DNA of 12,876 bases from Berkiella sp964502705 (lineage in GTDB: Bacteria > Pseudomonadota > Gammaproteobacteria > Berkiellales > Berkiellaceae). Shown piece by piece: positions 1 to 6,673 of this stretch. Positions within the stretch are counted from its first letter, which is position 1; each line of letters begins with the position of its first letter. The notes below the pieces were generated by a model, which saw nothing but the letters and a program-made list of their open reading frames with translations, did no database searches and was not told the DNA's origin. A program made the translations under genes and the position numbers. Location of the stretch: positions 1 through 12,876 of the forward strand of contig CAZCXZ010000099.1 of the NCBI GenBank assembly GCA_964502705.1, given 5' to 3'.

Positions 1-385
1 CGGTCAGCCTATTTGGGTTATTCATCGTACTGACCCTATGGTTGATAAGTTGAAGCAGCTCGATGGCTTATTGCGCGACCCTGAGTCGTTAGTCGATCAG
101 CAACCTAAATATGCGCAAAATGAGTATCGCTCTATCAAGCCTGCTTATCTCGTGTTGGTGGGAATTTGTACCCATCTTGGGTGTGTTCCGATGTACCGCC
201 CAGAAGTAGGTAGCTTAGATCCAACCTGGCCAGGTGGTTTCTTCTGCCCATGCCATGGATCACGCTTTGATTTAGCTGGACGTGTATTTAAGGGCGTTCC
301 TGCACCGACAAATTTAGTCGTGCCACCTTATTTCTATGAAAGCGATAGCGTCATTGTTGTTGGCGAAGATAAAAAGGCAGCATAG
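1..385 (+). CDS. petA: Rieske iron-sulfur subunit of cytochrome bc1 (5' end missing)
   Basis: This is the C-terminal part of the Rieske [2Fe-2S] protein, which carries electrons from ubiquinol at the Qo site of cytochrome b to cytochrome c1 on the periplasmic side. The frame is open from base 2 to the TAG at 383-385, so the gene starts outside the window and the first visible ATG (38) is internal. Both cluster-binding boxes are present: CTHLGC (167-184) and CPCHGS (245-262), giving the two Cys and two His ligands and the stabilising disulfide pair. The residues before the ATG at 38 (GQPIWVIHRTDP) match the usual Rieske fold entry strand. The N-terminal membrane anchor lies outside the window. 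The stop codon directly abuts the petB ATG, so the two are almost certainly co-transcribed and translationally coupled. Identity is secure. Confidence 0.97.
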   Translation, partial: GQPIWVIHRTDPMVDKLKQLDGLLRDPESLVDQQPKYAQNEYRSIKPAYLVLVGICTHLGCVPMYRPEVGSLDPTWPGGFFCPCHGSRFDLAGRVFKGVPAPTNLVVPPYFYESDSVIVVGEDKKAA

Positions 386-1615
386 ATGAAAACAGAAACA
401 AACTCGGGTTCCGGATTAATGGGATGGATTGATGCGCGGTTCCCTGCCACAAAATTGTGGAACGAACATGCTGCAAAATACTATGCCCCTAAAAACTTTA
501 ATTTTTGGTACTTTTTCGGCGCATTATCGTTGTTAGTATTGGTAAACCAATTGCTAACAGGCATTTGGCTTGCCATGTTTTATAAGCCATCTGCTGCTGA
601 AGCCTTTGGATCCGTTGAATATATTATGCGCGATGTTCCACAAGGGTGGATCATTCGTTATATGCATTCAACCGGTGCATCGTTTTTCTTTATTGTTGTC
701 TATCTCCATATGTTCCGTGGGATTATCTATGGCTCTTATAAAAAGCCAAGAGAACTTCTATGGCTGATTGGAATGGCCATTTATATTTGTTTAATGGCTG
801 AAGCTTTTATGGGTTACTTACTACCCTGGGGACAAATGTCATTCTGGGGCGCTAAAGTAATTACCTCGTTGTTTGAAGCTATACCCGGTATTGGACCTGG
901 TATTGTGGAATGGATGCGCGGTGACTATAACGTTTCTGATGCTACCTTGAATCGATTCTTTGCTTTGCATGTTATCGCAGTGCCTTTAGTATTTTTGGTC
1001 CTGGTTTGGATGCACATTATTGCCTTACATGAAGTGGGCTCTAATAATCCCGATGGCGTCGAAATTAAAAAGAACAAAGATCAAAATGGCATTCCGCTCG
1101 ATGGGATCCGTTTCCACCCTTACTACACCGTTAAAGATATTTTCGGTGCAGGGGTGTTTATGATTATTTTCGCAGCCGTTATCTTTTTCGCGCCAGATTT
1201 TGGTGGTTTCTTCTTAGAAGCACCAAACTTTGAGCCAGCCAATCCTATGAAAACGCCTGAGCATATTGCTCCGGTATGGTACATGACACCTTTTTACGCC
1301 ATCTTGCGCGCTATCCCTGATAAGTTGGGCGGTGTGATCGCTATGTTTGCGGCGGTGTTAATACCTTGTTTCTTGCCTTGGTTAGATCGAGGTCTCGTAA
1401 AATCAGTTCGCTATCGAGGCATGTTATATAAACTCATGTTGACCTTATTTGTAGTGAGCTTTGTCTCGTTGGGTTATCTCGGCTTAAAGCCACCTAGCCC
1501 AGCTCGAATGATCGCAGCGCAAATTTTCTCTGTGTTGTACTTTGCATTTTTCTTATTAATGCCAATTTACACCAAGCTGGATAAAACAAAACCTGTGCCA
1601 GAGAGAGTGACTTAG
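386..1615 (+). CDS. petB: Cytochrome b subunit of the bc1 complex
   Basis: This 409-residue membrane protein holds hemes bL and bH and both quinone sites of the bc1 complex (ubiquinol:cytochrome c reductase). The length is normal for a full bacterial cytochrome b with about eight helices. The heme ligands are H94 and H108 in helix B, and H195 and H210 in helix D. The second pair is 15 residues apart rather than the 14 of alphaproteobacterial and mitochondrial proteins. The Qo-site motif reads PVWY (296-299) in place of the canonical PEWY. The segment YAPKNFNFWYFFG (33-45) and the G-rich helix A/B region are typical. The start is ATG directly after the petA stop, with AAAGG about 10 bases upstream inside petA. 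petC follows with no gap. Both deviations are, to my knowledge, common in beta- and gammaproteobacteria and do not suggest loss of function. Confidence 0.98.
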   Translation: MKTETNSGSGLMGWIDARFPATKLWNEHAAKYYAPKNFNFWYFFGALSLLVLVNQLLTGIWLAMFYKPSAAEAFGSVEYIMRDVPQGWIIRYMHSTGASFFFIVVYLHMFRGIIYGSYKKPRELLWLIGMAIYICLMAEAFMGYLLPWGQMSFWGAKVITSLFEAIPGIGPGIVEWMRGDYNVSDATLNRFFALHVIAVPLVFLVLVWMHIIALHEVGSNNPDGVEIKKNKDQNGIPLDGIRFHPYYTVKDIFGAGVFMIIFAAVIFFAPDFGGFFLEAPNFEPANPMKTPEHIAPVWYMTPFYAILRAIPDKLGGVIAMFAAVLIPCFLPWLDRGLVKSVRYRGMLYKLMLTLFVVSFVSLGYLGLKPPSPARMIAAQIFSVLYFAFFLLMPIYTKLDKTKPVPERVT

Positions 1616-2407
1616 ATGAAAGCAAATAAGATTTACTCGATTTTAGTTGCCAGTTTATTAATTGTTGCACCATGGCGAATAGCTTTAGGAGCAGCGGAAG
1701 GTGTTCACCTAGATAAGGTTAACAACAACCTCTGCAATAAAGCGTCACTACAGCGCGGTGCTAACCTCTACGTGAATTATTGTGGTGGTTGCCACTCGTT
1801 GCAATTTGTTCGTTACAAAGAATTGGCGAAAGATATTGGTATTGTTGATAAAAAAGGCAATGTGCTAGAGAAATTAGTGCAAGCCAACCTCAACTTTACA
1901 AGTGACAAGATCAACGACGCCATCTTAGTGGCCACGCCTAAGAAAGATGCGCAGCAATGGTTTGGCGTTGCGCCACCTGATCTCTCTTTAGTTGCAAGAT
2001 CTCGTGGCAAAGATTGGCTTTATACCTACCTCAAGTCTTTTTACGAAGATCCTAAAAAGCCATGGGGCATGAATAATGTGGTGTTCCCAGATGTGGGTAT
2101 GCCTAACGTATTGCAAGGCTTGCAAGGTACACAGGTTGCTGTTTTAAAAACAGTTACCGTTATGGATGACACAGGTCAACCATATGAAAAGAAAGTCATT
2201 GATCATTTGGAATCAAAGAATGCCGGCAGCATGAATCAAGTAGAATTCGATCAAGCTGTAACGGATTTGGTGAATTTCTTGGAATATGTCGGCGAACCCC
2301 ACAAGCTAAAGCGAGAACGCTTAGGCGGATGGGTATTGCTATTTTTAGTCGTTTTTACATTGTTCGCATATTTACTCAAGCGTGAATATTGGAAAGACAT
2401 TCATTAA
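1616..2407 (+). CDS. petC: Cytochrome c1 subunit of the bc1 complex
   Basis: This 263-residue protein is the membrane-anchored c-type cytochrome that takes electrons from the Rieske protein and passes them to soluble cytochrome c. A signal peptide covers about residues 1-26 (basic start, hydrophobic core, ALGA before the likely cleavage). The heme c site is CGGCH at 56-60, the conserved APPDLS follows at 119-124, and M162 in the VGMPN context is the likely sixth heme ligand. A C-terminal helix (about 238-254), followed by positive residues, anchors the heme domain facing the periplasm. The ATG directly follows the petB stop, completing a petABC operon with no intergenic bases. sspA starts 26 bases downstream on the same strand, so readthrough into it is plausible. 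Confidence 0.97.
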   Translation: MKANKIYSILVASLLIVAPWRIALGAAEGVHLDKVNNNLCNKASLQRGANLYVNYCGGCHSLQFVRYKELAKDIGIVDKKGNVLEKLVQANLNFTSDKINDAILVATPKKDAQQWFGVAPPDLSLVARSRGKDWLYTYLKSFYEDPKKPWGMNNVVFPDVGMPNVLQGLQGTQVAVLKTVTVMDDTGQPYEKKVIDHLESKNAGSMNQVEFDQAVTDLVNFLEYVGEPHKLKRERLGGWVLLFLVVFTLFAYLLKREYWKDIH

Positions 2408-2433
2408 AGTCGTTTTGATTTGGGAGCAGACTC

Positions 2434-3066
2434 ATGGCAGTTGTTGCAAATAAGCGCTCAGTCATGACATTGTATTCAGGTTCGGTTGACCCCTACAGTC
2501 ATCGAGCAAGAATTGTGTTAGCAGAAAAAGGCGTGACATTTGATCTCTATGAAATTGACGTAGAATCACAAGTCGATGCCTTAGTAGAAATCAACCCATA
2601 TAATACCGTTCCCACATTGGTTGATCGTGATCTTGTATTGTATGAATCAGAAATTATCATGGAGTATCTGGATGAGAGATTCCCGCATCCTCCATTGATG
2701 CCAGTTTACCCTGTTGCCAGAGCGCGCAGTCGTTTAATGCTTCATCGTGTTAATCGTGACTGGTATGTGTTGATGAATAAATTACTACAAAAAAACCAAG
2801 ACCCAGCTGTATTAGAAGAAACACGTAAAGCATTACGAGAAAGTATTATTTCTGTATCTCCTATGTTTCGAGAAATGCCTTATTTTCTTAGCGAAGAATT
2901 TTCTTTGGTTGATTGCGCTATTGCTCCTTTGTTATGGCGATTACGAGCCATGCAAATCGTATTGCCACCTGAAGCAAAATCAGTACTGGAATATGCTAAG
3001 CGACTATTCGACAGAGAAGCGTTTCAAGTCAGCCTAACAGATTCTGAGCGCGCGTTAGGGGATTAA
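2434..3066 (+). CDS. sspA: Stringent starvation protein A, RNA polymerase-associated
   Basis: SspA is a GST-fold protein without glutathione transferase activity. In E. coli it binds RNA polymerase and supports stationary-phase and acid-stress transcription, and homologues in pathogens affect virulence genes. The 210 residues align by eye with E. coli SspA over the full length, including the start (NKRSVMTL), the thioredoxin-like half with VPTLVDR, and the conserved surface segment FPHPPLMPVYPVAR, whose PHP residues are needed for activity in E. coli. The all-helical half contains the FSLVDC motif at about residues 156-161. The ATG at 2434 has a good ribosome site (GGGAG, 2422-2426). petC lies 26 bases upstream and sspB one base downstream, an order common in gammaproteobacteria. 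I saw no separate promoter, so it may ride on petABC transcription. Confidence 0.97.
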   Translation: MAVVANKRSVMTLYSGSVDPYSHRARIVLAEKGVTFDLYEIDVESQVDALVEINPYNTVPTLVDRDLVLYESEIIMEYLDERFPHPPLMPVYPVARARSRLMLHRVNRDWYVLMNKLLQKNQDPAVLEETRKALRESIISVSPMFREMPYFLSEEFSLVDCAIAPLLWRLRAMQIVLPPEAKSVLEYAKRLFDREAFQVSLTDSERALGD

Positions 3067-3067
3067 A

Positions 3068-3484
3068 ATGGTATCTAGTCGTCCCTATTTGTTAAGAGCG
3101 TTTTACGAATGGATTGTCGATAATCATGCTACACCTTATGTGGTAGTGAATGCCGATCATCCAGGCGCTGTTGTTCCGCGTGAATATGTTGAAAATGGTC
3201 GAATTGTTTTAAACATTTCACCGGATGCAGTACGTTCGTTATCCTTAGCAAATGATCACGTAAGTTTTAATGCACGTTTTGCAGGTGTTGCATACGATAT
3301 CTATATTCCGATGCGCGCTGTTACGGCTATTTATGCAAAAGAAAATGGTCGTGGTATGGTCTTCAAAGATGATGAAGAAGATGAATTTCCACAAGGTCCT
3401 GAAGATGATGGTTCTTCAACCTCAGGAACAAGTGGTAAAGGAAAACGTGGCAACGGTCGTCCTAAATTGACAGTTGTAAAATAG
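3068..3484 (+). CDS. sspB: SspB, ClpXP protease specificity adaptor
   Basis: SspB binds ssrA-tagged polypeptides from stalled ribosomes, and some other substrates, and hands them to ClpXP. The 138 residues show the expected layout. The N-terminal substrate-binding fold has the family signature RPYLLRAFYEWIVDN (residues 5-19), then IVLNISPDAV and the FNARFAG stretch. An acidic, flexible Gly/Ser linker covers about residues 99-128. The extreme C-terminus, NGRPKLTVVK, is the ClpX-docking (XB) peptide and closely matches the E. coli end (GRPALRVVK). It is somewhat shorter than E. coli SspB because the linker is shorter. The ATG sits one base after the sspA stop, so translation is coupled. A terminator follows 12 bases after the stop. 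Confidence 0.96.
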   Translation: MVSSRPYLLRAFYEWIVDNHATPYVVVNADHPGAVVPREYVENGRIVLNISPDAVRSLSLANDHVSFNARFAGVAYDIYIPMRAVTAIYAKENGRGMVFKDDEEDEFPQGPEDDGSSTSGTSGKGKRGNGRPKLTVVK

Positions 3485-3752
3485 GTTCGACTAACGAAGC
3501 AGCTCCTACACTGGGAGCTGCTTTTTCAAATAGCATATAGTCGATCGATTTTGCGGTTAGCATCGCAATTCCGTAACTACCAAAAAGCCCCGCACAATAC
3601 CCAATATAAATTGCTTCTCCCATAACAACAGCGACTGGGATCCCAAGAATACCACCCAAAACCGTGTTGCTGACCACAAAGCTGACGTTGTAACCACCAG
3701 TGTCGATCCCGCCGTGAATGGAAGTGATCTCATTCTGTGTTAACTCGCGCAT
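3462..3752 (-). CDS. Putative double-glycine-leader bacteriocin-like peptide
   Basis: A 96-residue product whose first 15 residues, MRELTQNEITSIHGG, form a typical double-glycine leader of the kind cut after GG by C39-peptidase ABC exporters (class II bacteriocin and microcin precursors). The predicted mature part (81 residues) is hydrophobic and Gly/Ala-rich. It has two GxxxG motifs (G33-G37 and G51-G55) and a single Cys (C53), features seen in pore-forming class IIb-like peptides. The ATG is preceded by a strong ribosome site (AGGAGA read on the minus strand, 3761-3766) eight bases away, which supports a real gene. The last roughly 21 residues are encoded by the sspB terminator and the sspB 3' end in antisense. 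No immunity gene or C39 exporter is adjacent. The leader is seen directly, while export and killing activity are inferred. A signalling or toxin-like peptide is an alternative. Confidence 0.72.
   Translation of the reverse strand: MRELTQNEITSIHGGIDTGGYNVSFVVSNTVLGGILGIPVAVVMGEAIYIGYCAGLFGSYGIAMLTAKSIDYMLFEKAAPSVGAASLVEPILQLSI
3497..3526 (+). terminator. Rho-independent terminator after sspB
   Basis: A perfect 10-bp stem (AAGCAGCTCC at 3497-3506 pairing with GGAGCTGCTT at 3514-3523), a 7-base loop and a run of five T (3522-3526) give a textbook intrinsic terminator for plus-strand transcription from petABC-sspAB. On the minus strand no T-run follows the hairpin, so it should not terminate the opposing gene, whose 3' end it encodes. 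Confidence 0.92.
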
Positions 3753-3760
3753 GGCTGTTA

Positions 3761-3766
3761 TCTCCT
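3761..3766 (-). promoter_or_regulatory. Strong ribosome binding site for the GG-leader peptide gene
   Basis: Read on the minus strand this is AGGAGA, eight bases before the ATG at 3752. It is among the best Shine-Dalgarno matches in the window and is the main reason for accepting the small gene as real and for fixing its start. Confidence 0.75.
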
Positions 3767-3877
3767 ATTTATACAACTCGATAGACTATATACACAAAAA
3801 AGCTGTCTGAAAAGAACCTCAGTGGTACTTTTGTAGCCAAACGCCGATAACTTGGTTTTATGCCCTAAAGTGACAAC

Positions 3878-5710
3878 ATGAAACCCGGTGAAAAATATTC
3901 TACGCTTTTTGAGCATTCTTTAAAGCTCAGTAATACCTACTTTCAAGGTATGCAGGCGATGTTGTCTCATCAGAGAATTATTAATGAAAATTTAAAAGAA
4001 CTAATGCTAGTATCGCAAAAGCTAGGAGCATGGCAGGGTAATATGCTTCGAAACTCTCCTCAGGCTATTATTCAAGAATACTATTCACTGTTTAATGATT
4101 ACTCTCAACTCGGGAATCATTTGAGTGATACACTCGCTGGCAAAACAACCAAGTCATTTATTGAACCTGCTATTTCTGATAAGCGGTTTAAATCGCCACA
4201 TTGGAAGGACAATATTTGGTTTTATGCATGCCTGCAAAATTATTTATTGTTTACCCACCATATTGTCGACTTCATTGAAAAACATCCCGGTATTAATATA
4301 AAAGAAAATGAGCAAGTGCTCTTTTTTGTAAAACAGCTACTGAATGCATTGTCACCTAGCAATTTTCTTTTAACCAATCCAGAAGTTGTATTAAAAACGA
4401 TCGAACAAAAAGGAGAAAATCTTTTTAAAGGGTCGGAACAGCTGCTGGAAGACATCCAGCAAGGAAAAGGCTTTTTAAATCCGTTGATGGTCGACAGATC
4501 AGCCTATAAAGTAGGAAAAAATATCGCAACAACAAAAGGCAAAATTGTTTTTAAAAATAAGCTCATTGAGTTGATTCAATATTCGCCAGAAACAGATGAG
4601 GTTCATGAAATACCATTGTTGATTGTGCCACCTTGGATCAATAAATACTATGTTTTAGATTTAAGAGCAGATAATTCATTTGTAAAATGGATTGTGTCAA
4701 AGGGGTATACCGTCTTTATTATTTCATGGGTAAACCCCGATCAAAGTTATCACAATACTGCTTTCCAAGATTATATGTTGGAAGGGACAATACCCGCTAT
4801 CGATGCCATCTTGAGAATAACCCGCGCAAAGAAAATCAATACGTTAGGCTTTTGTATTGGTGGCACCCTTTTGACGATGACACTAGCGTATCTTGGTGCC
4901 AAAGGAGATCGGCGGATCAATAGCGCGACATTACTGGCTACCTTGCTCGATTTTGAAAGACCTGGCGATTTAGGTTTATTAATTGATAAAGCGCAACTGA
5001 CACTATTGAAAATGCGTATTCGGCAACAAGGCTATTTAGATGGTCGGTTATTGATGGGGGTCTTTAATTTGTTAAGAGCCAATGAATTATTTTGGCCTTA
5101 TGTGATTAATAATTATTTACTAGGTAAAGATCCCTATGCATTTGATTTATTGTTTTGGAATCAAGATTCCACTCATTTACCGGCTAACATGGCTTGCGAA
5201 TACCTTGAGCAGCTTTATTTAGAGAACCGCTTGGTTAAAGATAAAGTCATATGGAATGATGTTTGTTTAAGTCTTACAAATGTGACTGTACCTTGCTATT
5301 TTTTGGCAACGGAGCAAGACCACATTGCCCCTTGGATGGCTTGTTTTACGGGGGCAAAACGCGTCAAAGGTGATGTGACCTTCGTATTAGGTGGTTCAGG
5401 ACATATCGCAGGGATAGTCAATCCGCCAAGCGCGAACAAGTACGGCTATTACACAGCTAAATTGGGTATTCATCGTGCACCCAGCGCGGCTACCTGGTTG
5501 TATGAGGCGAATAAACATAATGGATCCTGGTGGGAGCATTGGCAGGATTGGTTAAGTCATTTATCTGGAGAAATGGTAGATGCGCTGCATCCAGCAGCAC
5601 AATTTGCTGCAGCTCCGGGCGAAAATGTGAAAAAATCTATCTATAAAAGTTTAATACCCTGCATAAAATGCGCAAATATGATAATTTGTGCCCATGATAA
5701 AGAAATCTGA
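3878..5710 (+). CDS. phaC: Class I polyhydroxyalkanoate (PHB) synthase
   Basis: PhaC polymerises (R)-3-hydroxyacyl-CoA, usually 3-hydroxybutyryl-CoA, into storage polyester at the granule surface. The 610-residue size fits class I/II synthases rather than the shorter class III. An N-terminal helical region (about 1-220) precedes an alpha/beta-hydrolase core. The lipase-like box GFCIGG carries the nucleophile C326, D481 (EQDHIAPW) is the catalytic Asp, and H509 (GGSGHIAGIVNPP) is the catalytic His. Class-typical segments PPWINKYYVLDL (251-262) and SWVNPD are intact. The usual C-terminal PG..VK ending is reached near residue 585, but about 24 further residues, including three Cys, follow and overlap the next gene. 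The Shine-Dalgarno before the ATG is weak (AAAGTG). No phaA, phaB, phaE or phaR is nearby. The activity call is firm; the preferred substrate is inferred from bdhA downstream. Confidence 0.95.
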   Translation: MKPGEKYSTLFEHSLKLSNTYFQGMQAMLSHQRIINENLKELMLVSQKLGAWQGNMLRNSPQAIIQEYYSLFNDYSQLGNHLSDTLAGKTTKSFIEPAISDKRFKSPHWKDNIWFYACLQNYLLFTHHIVDFIEKHPGINIKENEQVLFFVKQLLNALSPSNFLLTNPEVVLKTIEQKGENLFKGSEQLLEDIQQGKGFLNPLMVDRSAYKVGKNIATTKGKIVFKNKLIELIQYSPETDEVHEIPLLIVPPWINKYYVLDLRADNSFVKWIVSKGYTVFIISWVNPDQSYHNTAFQDYMLEGTIPAIDAILRITRAKKINTLGFCIGGTLLTMTLAYLGAKGDRRINSATLLATLLDFERPGDLGLLIDKAQLTLLKMRIRQQGYLDGRLLMGVFNLLRANELFWPYVINNYLLGKDPYAFDLLFWNQDSTHLPANMACEYLEQLYLENRLVKDKVIWNDVCLSLTNVTVPCYFLATEQDHIAPWMACFTGAKRVKGDVTFVLGGSGHIAGIVNPPSANKYGYYTAKLGIHRAPSAATWLYEANKHNGSWWEHWQDWLSHLSGEMVDALHPAAQFAAAPGENVKKSIYKSLIPCIKCANMIICAHDKEI

Positions 5711-6296
5711 AGTGATTATCTGCGCTGTCGCAGCCACAGGCCTATTAGCTTATAGTGTAGCTCAACAGGTTGACCCTCTTATTGCTAGCCACGCTTTGGC
5801 AGAAGCGGCTTTGGCGTTCACCATCAGTGGAATTAAAACGGTGGCTTATTTTGGGCTGCAAACCACCAAATCTGTGGCCGTTGTAGCGGGTACGTACTTC
5901 GCTATAAAAGGGTCTGCATTAACGGTTAGCGCCATTAAAAATAAAATAACGCAGCGCTTGCAAAAGCCAGTGTTAGAAAATGAAGAAGAATGTGAAGAAG
6001 AAATTGAAAGTGATCTTGAGGAAGATCTTGAAGAAGAAAGCGATTTAGAAGAACGGCTTGAGGCAGGCTCAGAAAATGATTCGGAGTCGGATGATGATGA
6101 TTACAGACAGTACCTCAAGTTGGATATTCCTTTCAAAGTAGACGAAGAGGATGCTTTAACTGCTGAAGAAATTGAATGCTTAATAGTCGATCAAACGCGC
6201 GTTAGTTTTTATCATGGTGAAGAGAAAGTGCCACAGTTGGCGCCGATTCAAACAGTCTATCAAGCGGGGCCGTATTCACTACGACCCCGCAGGTAA
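5688..6296 (+). CDS. Unknown protein with hydrophobic N-terminus and acidic middle, downstream of phaC
   Basis: I do not recognise this 202-residue product. Residues 8-25 and about 42-80 are hydrophobic, Ala/Val-rich and could be one or two membrane or granule-embedded helices. Residues 98-138 are extremely acidic (Glu, then Asp/Ser) with a short DLEE repeat. The C-terminal 60 residues look globular and end in basic RPRR. The frame can start at GTG 5688 or ATG 5694 (two codons later). Neither has a good ribosome site, and the gene overlaps phaC by 17-23 bases, so translation coupled to phaC is likely. That coupling invites the inference of a PHB-granule or membrane protein, but no phasin motif is visible. 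The 3' end lies in a strong hairpin (6264-6290). Confidence 0.75.
   Translation: MPMIKKSEVIICAVAATGLLAYSVAQQVDPLIASHALAEAALAFTISGIKTVAYFGLQTTKSVAVVAGTYFAIKGSALTVSAIKNKITQRLQKPVLENEEECEEEIESDLEEDLEEESDLEERLEAGSENDSESDDDDYRQYLKLDIPFKVDEEDALTAEEIECLIVDQTRVSFYHGEEKVPQLAPIQTVYQAGPYSLRPRR
6012..6035 (+). repeat. Tandem 12-base repeat coding DLEE-DLEE
   Basis: Two copies of GATCTTGA(G/A)GAA lie head to tail with one base difference, inside the acidic part of the unknown protein. A looser third unit follows at 6039-6053 (SDLEE). This is a small in-frame repeat that could change copy number without breaking the gene. Confidence 0.7.
6264..6290. terminator. Strong GC-rich hairpin between convergent genes
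   Basis: An 11-bp stem with one mismatch (GCGGGGCCGTA at 6264-6274 with TACGACCCCGC at 6280-6290) and a five-base loop sits at the end of the acidic-protein gene and just beyond the stop of the minus-strand gene that ends at 6301. Neither side has a good T-run (on the minus strand TTGATAG follows), so it is not a canonical intrinsic terminator. Its place where two genes converge suggests termination or mRNA 3'-end protection for both, most plausibly for the minus-strand gene. Confidence 0.5.
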
Positions 6297-6300
6297 GTGA

Positions 6301-6600
6301 TTATAGTCCGTAAGTTTTAGTACGCGGGCTATATTCTCTAGCTTCACGTCCGAAGAATTTTAATCTATCAATAATGGTTTGATTGGGCATGCTCTCAGGA
6401 ACGGTAACGCGCATTAAGTGCTCGTCAATATTAAATACAATATTATAATCTTTAATTCCAATGCTGCTAAGCGCTTTAGTGATGGCCGTGCCGCAGTTAT
6501 GCATGCACATTAAATGTTCAGGTTTGAATTCAAAAAAAACGGTTTTCGTTTTTTCTTCATCACTTTGTTGTTTAGAGAGATCAAAGGCATGGAGCGACAT
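6301..6600 (-). CDS. Small HMA-like (heavy-metal-associated fold) protein
   Basis: A 99-residue protein. After a polar N-terminus (1-18), the pattern of predicted strands and helices is beta (19-26), helix (33-46), beta (51-57), beta (62-68), helix (73-84). This resembles the ferredoxin-like fold of copper chaperones and P-type ATPase metal domains. The loop where those carry MxCxxC reads LMCMHNCG, with C32 and C36 three residues apart and H34 between, so the canonical spacing is altered. A metal-binding or metal-sensing role is therefore possible but not shown. The ATG at 6600 has a good ribosome site (AAGGA on the minus strand, about 9 bases away). It lies downstream of the HDOD gene on the same strand, 73 bases apart, with a perfect inverted repeat between them. 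It stops four bases from the convergent gene. Confidence 0.7.
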   Translation of the reverse strand: MSLHAFDLSKQQSDEEKTKTVFFEFKPEHLMCMHNCGTAITKALSSIGIKDYNIVFNIDEHLMRVTVPESMPNQTIIDRLKFFGREAREYSPRTKTYGL

Positions 6601-6617
6601 AATTCATATTCCTTTTC

Positions 6618-6654
6618 GAAGTCATTATAAACTTGAGCATTTTATAATGACTTC
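6618..6654. repeat. Perfect 14-bp inverted repeat between HDOD and HMA-like genes
   Basis: GAAGTCATTATAAA (6618-6631) and TTTATAATGACTTC (6641-6654) are exact reverse complements around a 9-base spacer. The element fills most of the gap between the HDOD stop (6674) and the HMA-like start (6600), just upstream of the latter's ribosome site. No T-run follows on either strand, so it is not a standard terminator. Each arm contains a TATAAT-type hexamer on one strand. A repressor operator overlapping a promoter, or an intercistronic RNA hairpin, are both possible. Confidence 0.75.
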
Positions 6655-6673
6655 TTCAGGAATTCTAGTAAAG

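Noticed and set aside
5661..5694. Promoter-like TATGATAAT before the acidic-protein gene
   Set aside because: No acceptable -35 element at the right distance, and the sequence lies within phaC coding. Coupled translation explains expression better.
6618..6654. Inverted repeat as a Rho-independent terminator of the HDOD gene
   Set aside because: The stem is AT-rich and no T-run follows on the minus strand.
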